In this document: in pieces, positions 20,079 through 20,710 of the stretch
How the letters are laid out: each line of letters begins with the position of its first letter
Numbering within the stretch: the first letter of the stretch is position 1
Source: a virus
Reading direction: 5' to 3' (one strand)
Length of the DNA: 20,710 nt
Virus record (IMG/VR): IMGVR_UViG_3300032084_002394
Location: 1-20,710 of that record
The notes under the pieces: model-generated
What the model saw: only the letters and a program-made list of their open reading frames with translations
Told to the model about the DNA's origin: nothing
The model's database searches: none
Made by a program: the position numbers and the translations under genes

Positions 20079-20136
20079 AGACTATTTTGCAATTCGCAAA
20101 TCACAAATTAAAAACCAAAACAAAGAAAATGAGTAA
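20071..20136 (+). CDS. Possible 21-residue linking peptide
   Basis: ATG 20071 encodes MSEDYFAIRKSQIKNQNKEN plus Glu. It overlaps the previous stop and the next start (ATGAGTAA), as expected of translational coupling, but its length and lack of features make it tentative. Confidence 0.3.
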   Translation: MSEDYFAIRKSQIKNQNKENE

Positions 20137-20335
20137 ATATGAAGTAGTATTTAGAACATATTATAAACGTGCAGTCATAGATCAAAATTATATTATTGAA
20201 GCTGATAGTGAAGAAGAAGCTTATGATTTAGTAATGACTGGACATTCAGATGAATATACTGAAGAAGTAGTAGAACTTCTTAATGAAGTATCTAGTGAAC
20301 ATCAATATACTGAAAAAATAGAAGAAGATGAATAA
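20129..20335 (+). CDS. Small acidic hypothetical protein
   Basis: A 68-residue protein starting at ATG 20129 behind AACAAAGAAAATG; a GTG at 20075 would add 18 basic residues that look non-coding. It begins with beta strands (KYEVVFRTYYKRAVIDQNYI) and EADSEEEAYDLVMTG, resembling small proteins in which an A/S-E-E-A-x-D-x-V helix follows a strand pair, and ends acidic (EVSSEHQYTEKIEEDE). Function unknown. Confidence 0.6.
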   Translation: MSKYEVVFRTYYKRAVIDQNYIIEADSEEEAYDLVMTGHSDEYTEEVVELLNEVSSEHQYTEKIEEDE

Positions 20336-20561
20336 GTTATTATTAGTAGCACTCTTATTAGTAGGGTGTGGAGACAAAGAAAGATCAGAGAAGTATGAAG
20401 ATGATTGGTCAAAAGCTAAGCCTCTTGTAATGGAAAGATATATAGATGGATCAAGTTACTATGAAAGAAAAATAAGTACATTCATAATGGATGACCACAA
20501 GATTATAATATATCATGGTAGCTATGGTGGACGTATGGTAGCAATACCTTTAAAAAAATAA
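20328..20561 (+). CDS. Small putative lipoprotein
   Basis: A 77-residue protein with a short lipoprotein signal (MNKLLLVALLLVGCG; lipobox LLVGC, C14). The mature part is charged, then beta-like (YYERKISTFIMDDHKIIIYH, then GGRMVAIPLKK). It overlaps the preceding gene by eight bases. Phage lipoproteins of this size often block superinfection or support lysis; no direct evidence here. Confidence 0.65.
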   Translation: MNKLLLVALLLVGCGDKERSEKYEDDWSKAKPLVMERYIDGSSYYERKISTFIMDDHKIIIYHGSYGGRMVAIPLKK

Positions 20562-20564
20562 ATT

Positions 20565-20710
20565 ATGACTGAAAATGAATTAGAATTATTAGGTTTTGAA
20601 AAACAAATAATAACTGATGATGAAAGTCAAAATGGTTATGACTTTCATTTTTATGTATATAAAGTAGTAGATGGTTTAACATTTGTATCTTGTGCTAATG
20701 ATGAAGCGGA
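20565..20710 (+). CDS. Hypothetical protein, 3' end outside the window
   Basis: The first 48 codons of a gene, starting MTENELELLGFEKQIITDDE, then NGYDFHFYVYKVVDGLTFVS, open to the right edge. The 'LGF-K...YDFHFYVY' pattern is a small alpha/beta fold start found among short phage proteins. Start is three bases after the lipoprotein stop (AATTATG). Function unknown. Confidence 0.5.
   Translation, partial: MTENELELLGFEKQIITDDESQNGYDFHFYVYKVVDGLTFVSCANDEA

Noticed and set aside
20075-20128. GTG-started extension of the gene at 20129
   Set aside because: The extra 18 residues are a Lys-rich low-complexity run, and the ATG at 20129 has the preferred A-rich context.

Overview
The window looks like part of a tailed-phage genome (or a very similar element) infecting a marine-type Bacteroidota, probably Flavobacteriia, with affinities to crAss-like phages. 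The evidence is a large terminase subunit, a phage amidase endolysin, an HU/IHF-like protein, a PD-(D/E)XK nuclease, an SSB-like protein with an acidic tail and an SF2 helicase. The host guess rests on AT-rich genes with A-rich, Shine-Dalgarno-less starts, two TAnnTTTG promoter boxes, a T9SS-type secreted protein and a ClpS closest in wording to Bacteroidota ClpS. The code is standard. I saw no integrase, tRNA, IS or CRISPR.

Left arm (1-6748, minus strand): a tightly packed operon running leftward from the divergent junction. In transcription order it holds an acidic protein, a secreted T9SS-like protein, a coiled-coil protein behind a host-type promoter, the amidase endolysin, a possible winged-helix protein, an HU-like protein, a Cys-rich zinc protein, a small unknown, a PD-(D/E)XK nuclease, two unknowns, a GroES-like co-chaperonin, and TerL running off the left edge. 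This is a packaging, assembly and lysis arm.

Junction and RNA-rich zone (6749-9539): a 186-base divergent spacer with competing G- and C-tracts, one short gene, then about 2.3 kb with only one credible 61-codon gene. The rest is full of perfect or near-perfect hairpins, including UUCG- and GAAA-capped ones, and is clearly richer in G+C than the flanking genes. This looks like one or more large structured non-coding RNAs and is the most unusual part of the window.

Right arm (9540-20710, plus strand): many small genes, often overlapping by ATGA or by a few bases, broken by short gaps holding terminator-like hairpins. At six places a hairpin is followed by a T(T/C)(T/A)ATT(A/C)AC element 18-28 bases before an A-rich start. 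Four small membrane or basic proteins too short for routine gene calling lie at 10307-10762. Recognisable products are an HTH protein, an SSB-like protein, an HNH protein, an L,D-transpeptidase-like protein, a DUF1287 lipoprotein, an SF2 helicase, a ClpS-like adaptor, a zinc ribbon, a DUF2459 membrane protein and an HExxH zincin-like protein. Together they suggest early host takeover: DNA replication, redirection of host proteolysis, and remodelling of the cell envelope by three exported thiol enzymes.
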